From contig LRSR01002888.1 in assembly GCA_001579985.1 (NCBI GenBank), positions 1-43,649 of the forward strand: 43,649 bases of DNA, written 5' to 3'. Positions 11,626-22,378 of this stretch are shown piece by piece; position 1 is the stretch's first letter; each line of letters opens with the position of its first letter. The notes below the pieces were generated by a model. It worked only from the letters and a program-made list of their open reading frames with translations, made no database searches and was not told the DNA's origin. Both the position numbers and the translations under genes were made by a program. The DNA is from Hypsibius dujardini (Eukaryota; Tardigrada; Eutardigrada; Parachela; Hypsibiidae).

Positions 11626-12305
11626 TACCAGGTATATGCTCAGTTAGGCAATGACCGACAGTCCACTACCCTAAGCAGACGATCTGCTTCATTATTTTAA
11701 GGCCCACCCTCGCAGATATCTAAGCCGTTCGTTACTACGACTGAATGTCAACCTTTCTGATAGGTTCTCGTTGATCCCGTTACAATTGTTATCATGTAGT
11801 TCATGGAACTTGCGAATTTTTAAATTATAAACGCCTCGAAAATCGAGGATTTGAGGGACTGATTCTCCCCTTACGTAGCTTAGAAATCCGTTTGAAAGTC
11901 GAAAACTGATTCTCAAAATTTATATTTACTCCTTGACTATTTACAGTTTCTCCATCATTGAAACGAGATACTACTTTGACGGTGTGGACTATGAGCAGAA
12001 GCTCCACGAACGATACATGGAGTTTATAGGCACTCAGAAACTTAGCGAATTTCACACCTACCTGATTCGCTGGACTGAAACCCACGTTACGTGGCACATT
12101 AACGGCAAGCAAATCTTCACTCTGAGGAAGACGACCGACCAGAAGTTTCCGTCCAAGCCCATGCATGTATCCATGACACCGCTCATTAATCAATTTCTGG
12201 CTCCATCAAATCCGTCAAGCGATGAGCATGAGACGTATCCGTCATGGAGGTCCGTGGTCATGGAAATCGATTACGTTAAAATTCGGAGGGCGCTACCAAA
12301 TTCCG

Positions 12306-13199
12306 GTAAAATTGTTTCTTTTTCTGTATAACTTTTTGTCCATTATTGTAAGATTCTTTAGCACAAGCCGTTCGGTTTTGTCTACTTGGTTCTGTTGGAC
12401 ACGCCCAACAAGTCCCCATATCCAATCATGATAGTTCTTTAACTCACGAGTATCATACTTAGTTTGTAACTCTGTCCACTCTATTAACCCTATTCTGATG
12501 TATGTGCCATTTACCTTCATTTCTATAGTTAAAACTTTACTATATAATAATGTGTTTTATTATTTCTACAGTCAGTTCTACTTCTTCTTTCCTTTCTTCC
12601 AGTTTATTTCTCTAACGGTCTTTACTATCAGTCTAATAAACTTGTTAACTATCCAACTGACGGTTGGTAGACCTAACAGTTCGTTCTGTAATTTCTATAC
12701 ACATACATGAGTTATTAGAGAAGGCTGAAGGAGTGTAAAGCCTTTATTTAAAGCCGTAAAGAAACGCCCTTTTGATGATTTCCTCCCAAGTTTTCTTCCT
12801 CCTTCTTTCTTGGGTCGGCAATAAAAAGCCAAATAAATACGGTAGAAAATATGGAGTTGTGGCATCATATACACTTTACTCAGTCTTGATCAATAATACT
12901 CTCAATATTTAGGATTATATCCTCTCGTCGATATCGCGTATCCATGACCTTTGGTCGAACACACCCCTGCATGTAGGAAAGCCTACACAATCGATGTACT
13001 AGACGCTATATAGACGCTTCTAAACCTTCTAGTACGGGGGGAGCAAGATTTTGCTAAAACTCCAAAGGGGGGAGCACTGGTATGATTTTGCTATTTTTAC
13101 TCTAAAAAACGTCAGGGGGTACCATTGGGTCAGTTTTTCGATTTCAGACGGGGGGGGGGGTCAATTGCCCACTTGCCACCCCCTAGAACGCGCCACTGT
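12306..13199. other. Left-arm specific sequence without a gene
   Basis: No supported coding sequence. It includes 12590-12678, the mate of the segment at 1-89. Most of this stretch has no counterpart in the right arm, which carries a mariner element in the equivalent area. Confidence 0.4.
12590..12678 (+). repeat. Mate of the 89-bp segment at 1-89
   Basis: Identical by eye to 1-89 in the same orientation. It lies about 285 bp after exon 3 of GH16-like copy 2. Confidence 0.8.
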
Positions 13200-14198
13200 G
13201 CACAACGGAAAAGAGTTGCCCCATATTTTTTTTAGGTTCTCCATACGGCCCATAATTTCGCTTAATCTCATAATTTTTGTGGGTTTATGGGTATAAAACT
13301 GACCAGAAATGGGATGGGAATGTGCGGGAATTTTGAAAAACGGGTGAGAACGGAAATTTGCAAAAATCTAAGAGAAAAAGCGAGTTTTCAAGGAATATTG
13401 ACGTGAGTGAGCTCACTGATTGGTATACTAAACTCTTTCGATATTTTAGCAGGTGATTTGCAGTGTAATCTACGATCAACCGCTTGATAACTCCCTATAT
13501 TTTTATCCAAGTCAATTAATCAGTCGAGGTTTATCTATCGTATTGATATTTAGTCCCTCAATCAATCACAGCTGAGCAGGTGAATTGCTTTGCTAAGAAT
13601 TATAGCTTAAAAAATCGGTTGTAGTATGGGAAAGGATTATGGGAATGGGAAAATTTTAGAGTTATGGGAATGGATGGAATGGGATGGCCGCAAGTCTAAG
13701 ATGGGAATGGGCGGGATAACAGGCAGAATTGTATTAGGACGAGGCGCATTCGGGATCGTCTACAAGGGAATGGCAAATGGGTTGCCAACAACAACGCGCC
13801 AACACCGTCCCGTGGCCGTGAAGGCCTTGCTCAATCCCTTTGATCCCGTGCAACAACATCTATTTCACGAGGAAATTTCCGTCAGGGCTAAGATTGGTCG
13901 GGACGTAAACTTTGTTGGTCTGCTTGGGATTGTTCTGTGAGGTACTGCAGTTAAATTATACGATAATTTATAAGATAGTTTAATATGTGATCACATCGAC
14001 GCTTGTAAGCGATCAAATTTTAAAATTTAAATATTTTAAAATATCAAACAAAAATTATATACATACTTTTAAGTAATATGTAAAAAAACTGTCAAATTTT
14101 TTGTTAACGTATCGTCTTAAGGTCAGCCGTTATTGCTGTTGGAGTACTGCCGTCTCGGAGCCCTGCTGCCGTACTTGAAGAAGCAAAGGCAGGGGTTT

Positions 14199-15140
14199 GC
14201 TTAGGGTCCTTTCAAGTCGGAGGCAGGACCCCTCATGGTGTGGCCAGGGGGTGGGCAAAAGGGCAAAGGCATTTTTTTAAGCATTGAACCTAATGTTCGG
14301 CCTTCTGTTCCTGATCGATTTGAAACTTTTGGAGGTATGGAGATCTGATATCCAATGCCTCGGGAATTTCAAAACATTTTCAAAAACTGAGTCGTTCCAT
14401 CAAGGTTGTGATTTGTTGGTGCAATAGGGTGTGTGCGCAAATGATTTCGGATTGCAGTCCGACCCTATACTGGGCAATTGTGATACGGAACCGAAACATC
14501 GAAGGACGGAGTGCAAAATTCAAAAAGGAACGCGAGGGAGGTGTGGTCTAAAGTGTGTCGTCGGCGATTGGTCGACACGCGTCTGAATACACGCCGGCAA
14601 CGTGTTTGAACTTGGCAGGTCAAAAAGTGATACACGCTTTTCGGAAAACGGCTGACTGATCCGGCTTGTACGCGAAAGAGGCGCGCAGCCGGCATGTTTT
14701 TGGATGCGCGTCGGCCAATTCCCGCCGACACGCTTTAGGCCACACCTCCCTCGCGTTCCTTTTTAAATTTTGCACTTCGTCCGTTGAAGTTTCGGTTCCG
14801 TATTACTTTGTCAAGTATGCATACGGTCGGACCATAGCCCAAAACCGTTTGCGCAAACACTCTGATATATGCATCCTAGTAATAACTGCAAGCAGGTTAA
14901 AGACATTGAAGAATACTATCAGTCCAAATTTGATGGAACATATGAAATTTTTCAAAGTATTTTGAAATTTTGGAGTCCGCGAAAATCAAACTCCCAAACC
15001 CCGCAAGCTTCAAAATGATCACGAACAATAGGCCGAATTTATAGTTCAATTTAAAAAAAAGTATTTTGGCCCATTTCCCCCTCCCTGACCCTACCGTGAG
15101 GGCCCTAATTCCGACTGGTAAGGACCTTAAACGAGCCCCT
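14199..15140. mobile_element. GGCTCGTTTAG-type foldback MITE inserted in the RTK-like gene
   Basis: The left half (14199-14400) carries TAGGGTCCTTTCAAGTCGG and GTGGGCAAAAGGGCAAAGGC. The right half (about 14970-15140) is its inverted counterpart and ends GGACCTTAAACGAGCCCC. The loop of this element has itself been entered by another foldback element (14457-14833). Confidence 0.6.
14457..14833. mobile_element. Nested foldback element, arms about 180 bp
   Basis: The left arm starts GTCCGACCCTATACTG and contains GATACGGAACCGAAAC; the right arm ends in the inverted counterpart GTTTCGGTTCCGTATTAC...GGTCGGAC. The arms share AAAAGGAACGCGAGGGAGGT and meet near 14640 with almost no loop. It has no coding capacity. 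Confidence 0.7.
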
Positions 15141-15839
15141 AACTAGGGCACGGGTTTTCGAACAAGTATTTCCTGCATGATCAGTTATTACCTTTCGATA
15201 TTGTCTTACGCAGAGTTATTGTTCCTTGATCACATTCAAAACTCATGTCCAACACCTGTTCCTCAAAACACATTCTCGTTCGAAAATCCGTTCCGTGAGA
15301 AAAATTCCATGCGAACACCCATGATCCCAGACGGCACTTGTGCTCGCAGCCATTATAATAATATTCTGAGGGATTTCCATAAATTTCACCGAGAGGTGCC
15401 CACCGATAGGCGGCTCAAAATGGACAAGACCCCATGCAGAGAGATAGCAATGCAGGTTTTTACATCTGATTTTTTCTGACCTGTTTCAACAAACTTCGAT
15501 TTTACCAACAATTTCCATTTGCTCTTATTAATCAATCACGTCTTGCAAAATATTTTGCTGACCATTCACATTTTTCAAGACTGATCATTGATACGCTTGA
15601 TAGCTCCCCCGCGAGCTGATTCTTGACGTTCTTGGCGGGTCGGATATTAAGGCAAATTTGAGCTGACCAAGAAGAAGGGGAACACAAACACTAATGGTTC
15701 AGATGCACAGGTTGGTTAAATCCATTAATTTGGTAGGTAAAGCAATTCAGACAGAGTAAACAGGGTCGACACTGTTAACAGAGTGGGCAGGGTGGGCAGG
15801 GTGGACCCACGAGACAAAGGGGCAGGGAATGCATTGTCT

Positions 15840-16449
15840 CTTCCTGTCTCCAACAATGCTTTCAGGAGTAATGTAGAAGTTGCTGATCTAAATTCTTGCA
15901 ATACCAGAACTGTAAGCACCTTCTAGTCGCGAAATTAATGATCGAGTGCCAAAACCTTTGGATTGCCCCTCGTACCAACTAAAAACGGATGAACAAACAC
16001 TCACAATCGCAAACAAGAAATTCGCCTCCAAACAAATTGAACTGTACGTTATGCTACTCCAAATCCTACTATTGTGCATTACATGATAGTGGTCTATGTT
16101 TCGGCCATACGTAAACATAAATTTACGTCTGCATAGTGAAATAGGATTGTAATACGTTTAATAAGTGTCGACTTTCAAAGAGTTGATGAAGAATGGCTTT
16201 GTAGAAACACGGTCAACCAGTGGCATCCAACTGAAAACATACCGTAACAGTGGCGTCCACTCTACCTTTCCGAACTAACTATGAACTATTTATTATCTGC
16301 AGCCCATCAGAACTGGGAGAAGAATCAGTTGGTGATCCAGTCGGTTGTAGTTCGTCAAAAAATGCCCATTGGATCAGTGACGGCGAAAGTAAACTATATG
16401 GACCTCTTGTTTGACGACTTCACAAACGACGGCCGTCCCCGCGCGGATT
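15840..16449 (+). pseudogene. GH16-like gene, copy 3, intron end plus start of exon 2
   Basis: 15840-16302 matches the end of intron 1 of the other copies (for example the word GTACCAACTA and the 3' part near 9710-10130). Exon 2 begins at 16303 after a CTGCAG acceptor and reads HQNWEKNQLVIQSVVVRQK to NDGRPRAD. At 16449 identity stops and a receptor fragment on the opposite strand begins. Only about 49 residues of coding sequence remain. Confidence 0.7.
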
Positions 16450-16722
16450 CAAATCTTGCGCACGCATTTTCTCCTGAAGGCGTTTTCTCAACTTAATGGA
16501 TATCAGCAATGCTACCGGGAAGACTAGCCAAAAGGAGGCTGCCATTATCGCAATATTTAAGGTCGTCCAAAATCCTGAAACAAAAATTGCAAATCTTAAG
16601 ATAAACAGCATCCAGACAACTTGTCACTACAAATTCTGTCGGGTAAACAAGTTCCCTGAGAGACATGTCCCGTTAACACATTGTCCGCCGGGCATTCGCG
16701 TCCTGTCTGCTGGACAATGTGT
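16450..16722 (-). pseudogene. Receptor fragment: Cys-rich EB-like segment plus transmembrane helix
   Basis: Two exon-like blocks read on the minus strand. After an acceptor at 16723-16724 comes HCPADRTRMPGGQCVNGTC, a short cysteine motif similar to EB modules. After TTTCAG at 16575-16577 comes WTTLNIAIMAASFWLVFPVA and LLISIKLRKRLQEKMRAQD, a hydrophobic helix followed by a basic stop-transfer segment. That is the architecture expected just before a cytoplasmic kinase domain. The splice phase between the two blocks does not fit as it stands. It may be the missing front of the receptor-kinase fragment across the spacer, now inverted; this is inference. Confidence 0.4.
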
Positions 16723-16897
16723 CTGTGGCAGAGTTGTCCCGTATTGAAAATCCGTATCCCGCCCATTCCCATCCCATACTTGCGGCCATCCCTTCCATTC
16801 CCATAATTCTAAAAATTTTCCATTCCTATAATCCTTTCCCATACTACAACCGATTTTTTAAGCTATAATTCCTAGCAAGCAATGGTTCACTTCTTAG

Positions 16898-16920
16898 ATT
16901 GATTGATTGATTGATTGAGG
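16898..16920 (+). repeat. GATT microsatellite
   Basis: About five GATT units at the inner end of the right palindrome arm. Confidence 0.75.
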
Positions 16921-17288
16921 GACTAAACATCAATTCGATTGATAAACCTCGATTGATTGATTGACTTGGTTAAAAATGTAAGGAGTTATCAAGCGGTTAA
17001 CCGATGGTAGATTACACTGCAAATCACCCGCTAAAATATCGAAAGAGTCTAATCAATTGATCAGTGAGACTCACTCACGTCAACATTCCTTGAAAACTCG
17101 CTTTTTCTCTTAGATTTGCGCAAATTTCCGTTCCTACCCGTTTTTCAAAATTTCCGCACATTCCCATTCCATTTCCGGTCAGTCCTATACCCATAAACCC
17201 ACAAAAATTATGAGATTAAGGGAAACTATGGGGTGTATGGAGAACCCGAAAAAAGTATGGGGCAACTCTGGTCCGTAATGCATCAATA

Positions 17289-18606
17289 CCAGGTGCGGGG
17301 TTCATTTTGGCACAAACTTTGTCTTCTTTTTTTATTCACAAAATTTCGTCAAAAAATTATCAAAAAATAACAAAAAGTAGAGAAATAAGTCTTCTACCGG
17401 AAACAAAAAAGAGTTTACTCAATATGAGAGCCTCTGGCCTTCTCCACCTTGCGAACCCGAGACATCCAGGAATTGATGCTGTCCTGAATCACTTGCTGCG
17501 AAATGGCCTCCCATTCGTCCTTCAATATCTTGGCCAATCGGTCGAAGCTGGAGATGAGTCCGTGTTTGTTGACGCGCTCCTTCAGTAGGCTCCACACACA
17601 ATAATCGAGGGGATTGAGATCGGGGCTGTTGGGCGGGATATCGGCGTTCGGGATGAAGCAGGGCATTTTTTCTTTCAAAAAGGCCTGCACAGTTGCTGCC
17701 GCGTGGCACGGTGCTTTGTCCTGATACAAAATCGCCGAATTTGCTTCCAGACCGTAGGGGAGGTCCTCCAGCATCGGTTTTAGGCAGCTGTCCTTGTAGG
17801 TATGCTGGTTCAGGCTGAAACCGAACTTCAAAACAACGAGGGGAGATCGACCGGAAAAAGAAACGGCGCCAAAAACCATCGCACACAAAGCTGTCTTGGG
17901 AAATTGCTTGAACTTCTTCCCATCGCTAATTGTCTCCAGCGAATATCCGTAACATCGTTCGTTTTGATAATTAAAGTACTTGCCAACACAAATGTAGCAT
18001 TCATCCAAGAAGAGCATGTTGGGAACGTCCGACATCCGGATGGTCTTGCGGAGATTCATGGCGCATTTCCGCCGCGCTTCCTTTTGGGTCTCGGGGATGA
18101 GGTTGCGCTTGATTTTCTTGAAGCATTTGATGTTCCGATCTTGCAGATGAGACCGTACAGTGCTTTCGTCAAGTTGGAGAGCGTTGGCCACAGAACGAAA
18201 GGAGTGATGGGCTTTTCCTATGGTCAGCATTCGCACCATGCGTCGCACCATTGCCGGGGTCATTTTCCGCATGGGCTGCTTCTTCGGCCTTTTCGCCTTC
18301 CGCCGCGCCTTTTTGGCATTTTCCGATGCGAAACGATAAATACTACGTTTTGAGACCTTGTTCTGTAACAAATCTGCAATCTGAGGTACCGAAAACCCTC
18401 GGGAGAGCCAGGACACAATGAGATTTCGGATCTCTTCACTAATCATCTTCCCGCTCTTTCAAATGTAAACAAATGAAATTTTCTCTTTCTGTAAATGAGA
18501 GAGGGGGCTTTTGTCTCTCGATTGAGTGCTCACTCACTCAAATCGGCCAGAATGCGCGCCCGCTGACCTACTTTTAATTTTGTGCCAAAATGAACCCCGC
18601 ACGGGG
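17289..18606 (-). mobile_element. Complete mariner-type transposon with TA target duplication
   Basis: Both ends carry GTGCGGGGTTCATTTTGGCA as inverted repeats (starting within a few bases of 17289 and 18606) and are flanked by TA at 17287-17288 and 18607-18608, the classic Tc1/mariner signature. Length is 1318 bp. The interior is a single uninterrupted transposase. It lies only in the right arm, so it probably inserted after the arms formed. Confidence 0.85.
17415..18446 (-). CDS. Mariner-like transposase, DD37D type
   Basis: A 343-residue open frame of normal family length and without introns. The N-terminus is a two-part helix-turn-helix DNA-binding region (RGFSVPQIADLLQN at about 16-29, then HHSFRSVANALQLDESTVRS around 80-99). 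Catalytic acidic residues are D148 in MLFLDECY, D243 in ILYQDKAPCH and D281 in SPDLNPLDYCVW. The gap of 37 residues between the last two defines a DD37D element, the spacing typical of maT-type mariners. The enzyme cuts and rejoins its own element at TA sites in the nucleus. No stop or frameshift is present and the terminal repeats are intact, so activity is possible, though not shown by sequence alone. Confidence 0.9.
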   Translation of the reverse strand: MISEEIRNLIVSWLSRGFSVPQIADLLQNKVSKRSIYRFASENAKKARRKAKRPKKQPMRKMTPAMVRRMVRMLTIGKAHHSFRSVANALQLDESTVRSHLQDRNIKCFKKIKRNLIPETQKEARRKCAMNLRKTIRMSDVPNMLFLDECYICVGKYFNYQNERCYGYSLETISDGKKFKQFPKTALCAMVFGAVSFSGRSPLVVLKFGFSLNQHTYKDSCLKPMLEDLPYGLEANSAILYQDKAPCHAAATVQAFLKEKMPCFIPNADIPPNSPDLNPLDYCVWSLLKERVNKHGLISSFDRLAKILKDEWEAISQQVIQDSINSWMSRVRKVEKARGSHIE

Positions 18607-19347
18607 TAGTAGCAAGTTTTGCGAGGGTAAGATATGTCATCTTTGGACGATGTGTCCTCAGGGACAGTTGAAAATGCACATGATGTACGGGGACAAGACG
18701 TCGGGATACAAAGTTAACAGTATCAAGCATTGTGAAAAATGAAACAAAAACATAATTATTTTTACCGTAATTTGGTAGCGCCCTCCGAATTTTAACGTAA
18801 TCGATTTCCATGACCACGGACCTCCATGACGGATACGTCTCATGCTCATCGCTTGACGGATTTGATGGAGTCAGATATTGATTAATGAGCGGTGTCATGG
18901 ATACATGCATGGGCTTGGACGGAAATTTCTGATCGGTCGTCTTCCTCAGGGTGAAAATTTGCTTGCCATCAATGTGCCACGTAACGTGGGTTTCAGTCCA
19001 GCGAATCAGATAGGTGTGAAATTCGCCAAGTATCTGAGTGCCTATAAACTCCATGTATCGTTCGTGGAGCTTCTGCGCATAATCCACACCGTCAAAGTAG
19101 TATCTCGTTTCGATGATGGAGAAACTGTAATCAATCAAGAAGTATAAATTAATTTTGAGAATCAGTTTTCGACTTTCAAACGGATTTCTAAACTACGTAA
19201 TTGGAAAATCAATCCTCAAATCCTCGATTTTTGAGGCGTTTATAATTTAAAAATTCGCAAGTATCATGAACCACATGATAAAAATTGTAACGGGATCTGC
19301 GAGACCTGTCAGAAAGGTTGACAGTCAATCATAATAACGAACGGCGA

Positions 19348-19770
19348 CAAGGGGCTCCCCCTACTCTGTGACCCAATTGTTAATCAAGATAGAACAAAAA
19401 CACACAGAAAGCGGAACCTCTAATTAATAACTTCGCAGAAATGATTGCACTGGAAGAAGTGCTTATTGCAAAATCAATTAATCAATCGACAATGTCACAA
19501 GGATTCTTCGCATGCATAATTTCAAACGTTTTTGCTTTCCTTCAAATACATCAATCAGTCTAAATGGCAAATGGTAACGCGTGTACCACCCTTTATGTAC
19601 CACCTCTGAAGAGTTTTTGATATTTTTAAATAAAATTTTTGAAAACTGGAAACTTTTTTCAAAAGAAAGAGCAAGAACACATCCTTACGCATTTGTGAAA
19701 TGCAGATTTGTGAAATGAAACGCATTTGTGAGATTTTCGGTCACAGGGTGGAGGGGGGGGGAGCCCCTTG
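19348..19770. mobile_element. Foldback element present in only one palindrome arm
   Basis: Inverted ends: CAAGGGGCTCCCCCT...CTGTGACC on the left, and GGTCACAGGGTGG...GAGCCCCTTG on the right. In the left arm the same locus reads straight through (AACGAACGGC followed by TTAGATATCT in the matching orientation), giving an empty-site comparison. No coding capacity. Confidence 0.7.
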
Positions 19771-19864
19771 TTAGATATCTACCAGGGCGAGCCTTAAAAT
19801 ATTGCGATAGATCGTTCGCCAAGGGTAGTGGACTGTCGGTCAGTGCCTAACTGAGCATATACCT

Positions 19865-20230
19865 GGTAGGAGCCAGGGCTCGTTTAGGGTCCTTACAAGG
19901 CAAAACCGATCTATCGCAGTAGGGCCAGGGGGTGAGCAAAGAGGGAAATGCACTTTTTTCAAAACGAAACCCAAAATTCGACCTTTTGTTCCTGAATCTT
20001 ATACAACTTGTGTGGTTTGGGGGCGATTTTCAAGAGCGCCCATTGGATTGCAAAATAATTTTGAAAACTTCAGATTGTTTATCAAATTTGTGATCTGTTG
20101 AGGTTCAACATATGCACCTTATTAATAGCTGGCAATGAGAGATCGAACGCAGTTAAAAAAAGGTAAAAAATTCTAATTTTTCAAATATATGAAAATGTTT
20201 TGAAATATCGGAGGTTCTTGGACGGTCCTT
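19865..20230. repeat. GGCTCGTTTAG-type foldback MITE, right-arm copy
   Basis: It begins AGGGCTCGTTTAGGGTCCTTAC and continues with GGGGGTGAGCAAAGAGGGAA. Mirror copy of 11205-11625, likewise with one incomplete end. Confidence 0.65.
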
Positions 20231-20269
20231 GAAAAACTAAAACGTATCTCAAAGCATGTGGAATACAGT

Positions 20270-20640
20270 ACGGCTACAGCTATTTTTTTATCCCTCCCTT
20301 AGAGTGTGGGGTTCAATAGAACCCTGGCTATTTTACCCCTTCATGCTGTCCGTTTGTCGTCCGTCCGTCTGTCGTTCGTTCTTCAGTTGTCCGTTCATCC
20401 ACTATCCGTTCAACCGTTGCCCGCTAGGTGATCATCTATTTTACAACGGACGGACGGACAACACAGGAAGGGTAAAATAGCAGGGACCCGATTTGGGCCC
20501 GTGGTGATGTATACAGAGAGGGATAAAATAGCCAGATTTCTATGGGGCCCTTGGGGGGGGGGGTCAAAATAGCCGCGGTGCTATTATACCCCAAAAATGG
20601 GGGAGGGTCGGTAAAATAACCACTTTGATACAGTATAGCA
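20270..20640. repeat. Foldback repeat with TATTTTACCCC words and CCGT core (right copy)
   Basis: Mirror of 10650-11010, with CTATTTTACCCC on one side, GGGTAAAATAGC on the other and a CCGTCCGTC core between. Confidence 0.65.
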
Positions 20641-22378
20641 TGAACAAGCACATATCACGTGGCCTTAAAATTGCAACCTTACTGGCTTATGTCGAACACA
20701 ATTCTTGGGACATCTTCACTACAGGGGAGACTGGGCCCCGGATCACATTCCGAGACCGTGAGGTGGAGCGCTTGCATGCCCCCCCTGAAGTTGTAGATTT
20801 TCATCCGCCATTCCACTTCCCCGAACAGAATATTCCACCTCCCGATCGAATCAATGCGCCCCAGCGAATAGTTATATTCAGTGCTGGCGTTCTGACTGAC
20901 CATGATGCGCAGTGAACCGTTGCTAACATCGACACAATCCGGGTCGTACCAGGTTGAAGCACGCTGAATAATTGCCCGGTCCGGGGTCCTTTTCCCACGA
21001 TGAAGTCTCCAGAAATCCGCGCGGGGACGGCCGTCGTTTGTGAAGTTGTCAAACAAGAGGTCCTCATATTCCACTTTCGCCGGCGCTGATTCAATGGGCC
21101 TTTTTTGACGAACCACAACCGACTGAATCACCAGCTGATTCTTCTCCCAGTCCTGATGGGCTGCAGATAATAAATAGTTTAAGGTTAGTTCGGAAAGGAA
21201 GGAAAGTTTACGTATGACCGAAACTTAGACCACTTTAATGTAATGCGCAGTAGTAGGATTTGGTGTACCGTAACGTATATTTCAGTTTGTTCAGAGGCGA
21301 ATTACTTGTTTGTGATTGCAAGCGTTTGTTCATTTGTTTTTAGTTGGTACGAGGTGCAATCCAAAATTTTTGTTGCTTTCAGTTCGAATGTGGGTTGGGC
21401 GAATTCCCCCTAAATTAATCGATCATTCTCATTGGCCTATAAAAGACACGCTTATAGCACAATCTAATTTTCGTAAACTTACGCTCGTAACCGTCTTCAC
21501 GGTAAGTCGCTATAGCAAGCGGCAGGAATGGTTTCGATATACTTCTACCCACGACATAACGGTGAATGTCGATGCCGTCCAGTGACCAGACAATCTCAGA
21601 TTCACTCCACCGGAGAGTGTATGCATGGAACTTGGTGGCCAGGTCATTGCCACACACAGTGCAGTTGAAATTGTTCCAGTTTCTGCTGTAGTTTGACTGA
21701 TCAGGCTCATCTTCTGGGCGATAAACGGTGGCTACGGTTTTTGGCCCTTCCACGGTCTGTGTGATAATGAGTTCGATTCCCGGTCTTTTTACGTTCACCA
21801 GGCATTGATGCGCTTATTATATAGTACGGTACACGCATAATTCCGTGCGCTATGCAACTGCACCATCAAATCTACTCTCTGCCACAAAATACAGCTGGTG
21901 CAATGCAAAGATGGCGATGAACCAGATTTACTATTGAAGTAATGTGGGAGAATGGGGAGTTATCTAATATGTGTTTCGCCATTTATTAGTGCGCATAACT
22001 TGGTTCTCAATATTTCAATTGACAAAAATACAAATGCCTCCTAACATTTTTTAAAGATCAAAAACCAGTCCGCGGTGATACATAAGGGGCGCTTTCAATG
22101 TTACTGGAAATATCGTGCACCGATCGATGTATTTGCCGACGCTATAAGCAATGGCGGCTGCCACGCCATTGATTGATCGATTTCAGTTTGTCTTTGATTT
22201 TGGCATAGAGCATGCAGTTGATTGTTGAATGTTTGGTAATACCTTGAAATGATTATTACCAGACTTCAACAGCATGTTTACATTTTTCGTGAAGGGAAAT
22301 ATTAACTCTTGTTCCACAGCTTATGTTTTTAAAATCTATATTCATTGATTCCCACATTTCGTTTCTTTTTATCCAACC

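Larger units (their letters stand above)
8908..12305 (+). pseudogene. GH16-like gene, copy 2, lacking its 5' exon half
   Basis: Three exons can be aligned to the other copies. The exon 1 remnant (about 8908-9403) lacks the signal peptide and the first ~90 residues, and its first part is out of frame with the rest, whose frame opens at GVAMHTTRAGEFAFQYGEVV. The donor is GAGC|GTAAGT. Exon 2 is 10132-10609 (478 bp, the same length as in copies 1 and 4), donor CA|GTAAGG. Exon 3 is 11947-12305 (359 bp) after TTTACAG, giving FSIIETRYYFDGVDY and later FHTYLIRWTETHVTWHING, the end of the second jelly-roll domain. A donor-like G|GTAAAA follows, so a fourth exon may have existed. Intron 2 has been filled by two foldback repeats. 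Exons 2 and 3 are open, but the missing 5' end makes expression of a secreted product unlikely. Confidence 0.65.
7460..13717 (+). repeat. Left arm of large imperfect palindrome
   Basis: In order this arm contains a DDE transposase pseudogene, GH16-like exon 1 remnant, exon 2, a CCGT-cored foldback, a GGCTCGTTTAG-type foldback, exon 3, and a block (13200-13717) rich in GGGAATGGGA words. All of these recur in reverse order and opposite strand at 16756-23165. Identity is high in the exons and patchy between them. Left-only sequence includes 8466-9085 and much of 12306-13200. Confidence 0.75.
13723..15480 (+). pseudogene. Receptor-tyrosine-kinase-like gene, broken by a stop and a MITE
   Basis: After an ACAG acceptor the frame gives IVLGRGAFGIVYKG (glycine loop) and PVAVKALLNP with the ATP-binding lysine, then KIGRDVNFVGLLGIVL. 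Phase-consistent splicing (13941/14122) would join this to QPLLLLEYCRLGALLPYLKK, a hinge typical of receptor tyrosine kinases, but a TGA stands just before the donor. Shortly after (about 14200) the frame is cut by a foldback MITE. Beyond it, 15220-15480 reads HIQNSCPTPVPQNTFSFENP through HKFHREVPTDRRLKMDKTP, which I interpret as the continuing kinase-insert region. No HRD or DFG motif is found downstream, so the catalytic core is missing. The membrane assignment comes from family resemblance only. Confidence 0.55.
18766..21811 (-). pseudogene. GH16-like gene, copy 4, lacking the 5' part of exon 1
   Basis: Read on the minus strand: exon 1 remnant 21811-21483 (starts inside the first domain near GIELIIT and ends at donor GAGC|GTAAGT), exon 2 21160-20683 (478 bp), exon 3 19124-18766 (359 bp). 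Exon 3 ends in a G|GTAAAA donor, as in copy 2. Splice phases agree with copies 1 and 2. Intron 1 is only about 320 bp, shorter than in the others. The signal peptide and the first 113 residues or so are gone, replaced at 21812 by sequence from the transposase region. As in copy 2, the remaining exons are open, which suggests recent loss. Confidence 0.65.

Noticed and set aside
17802-18353. Plus-strand open frame of 183 aa
   Set aside because: Antisense shadow of the mariner transposase.
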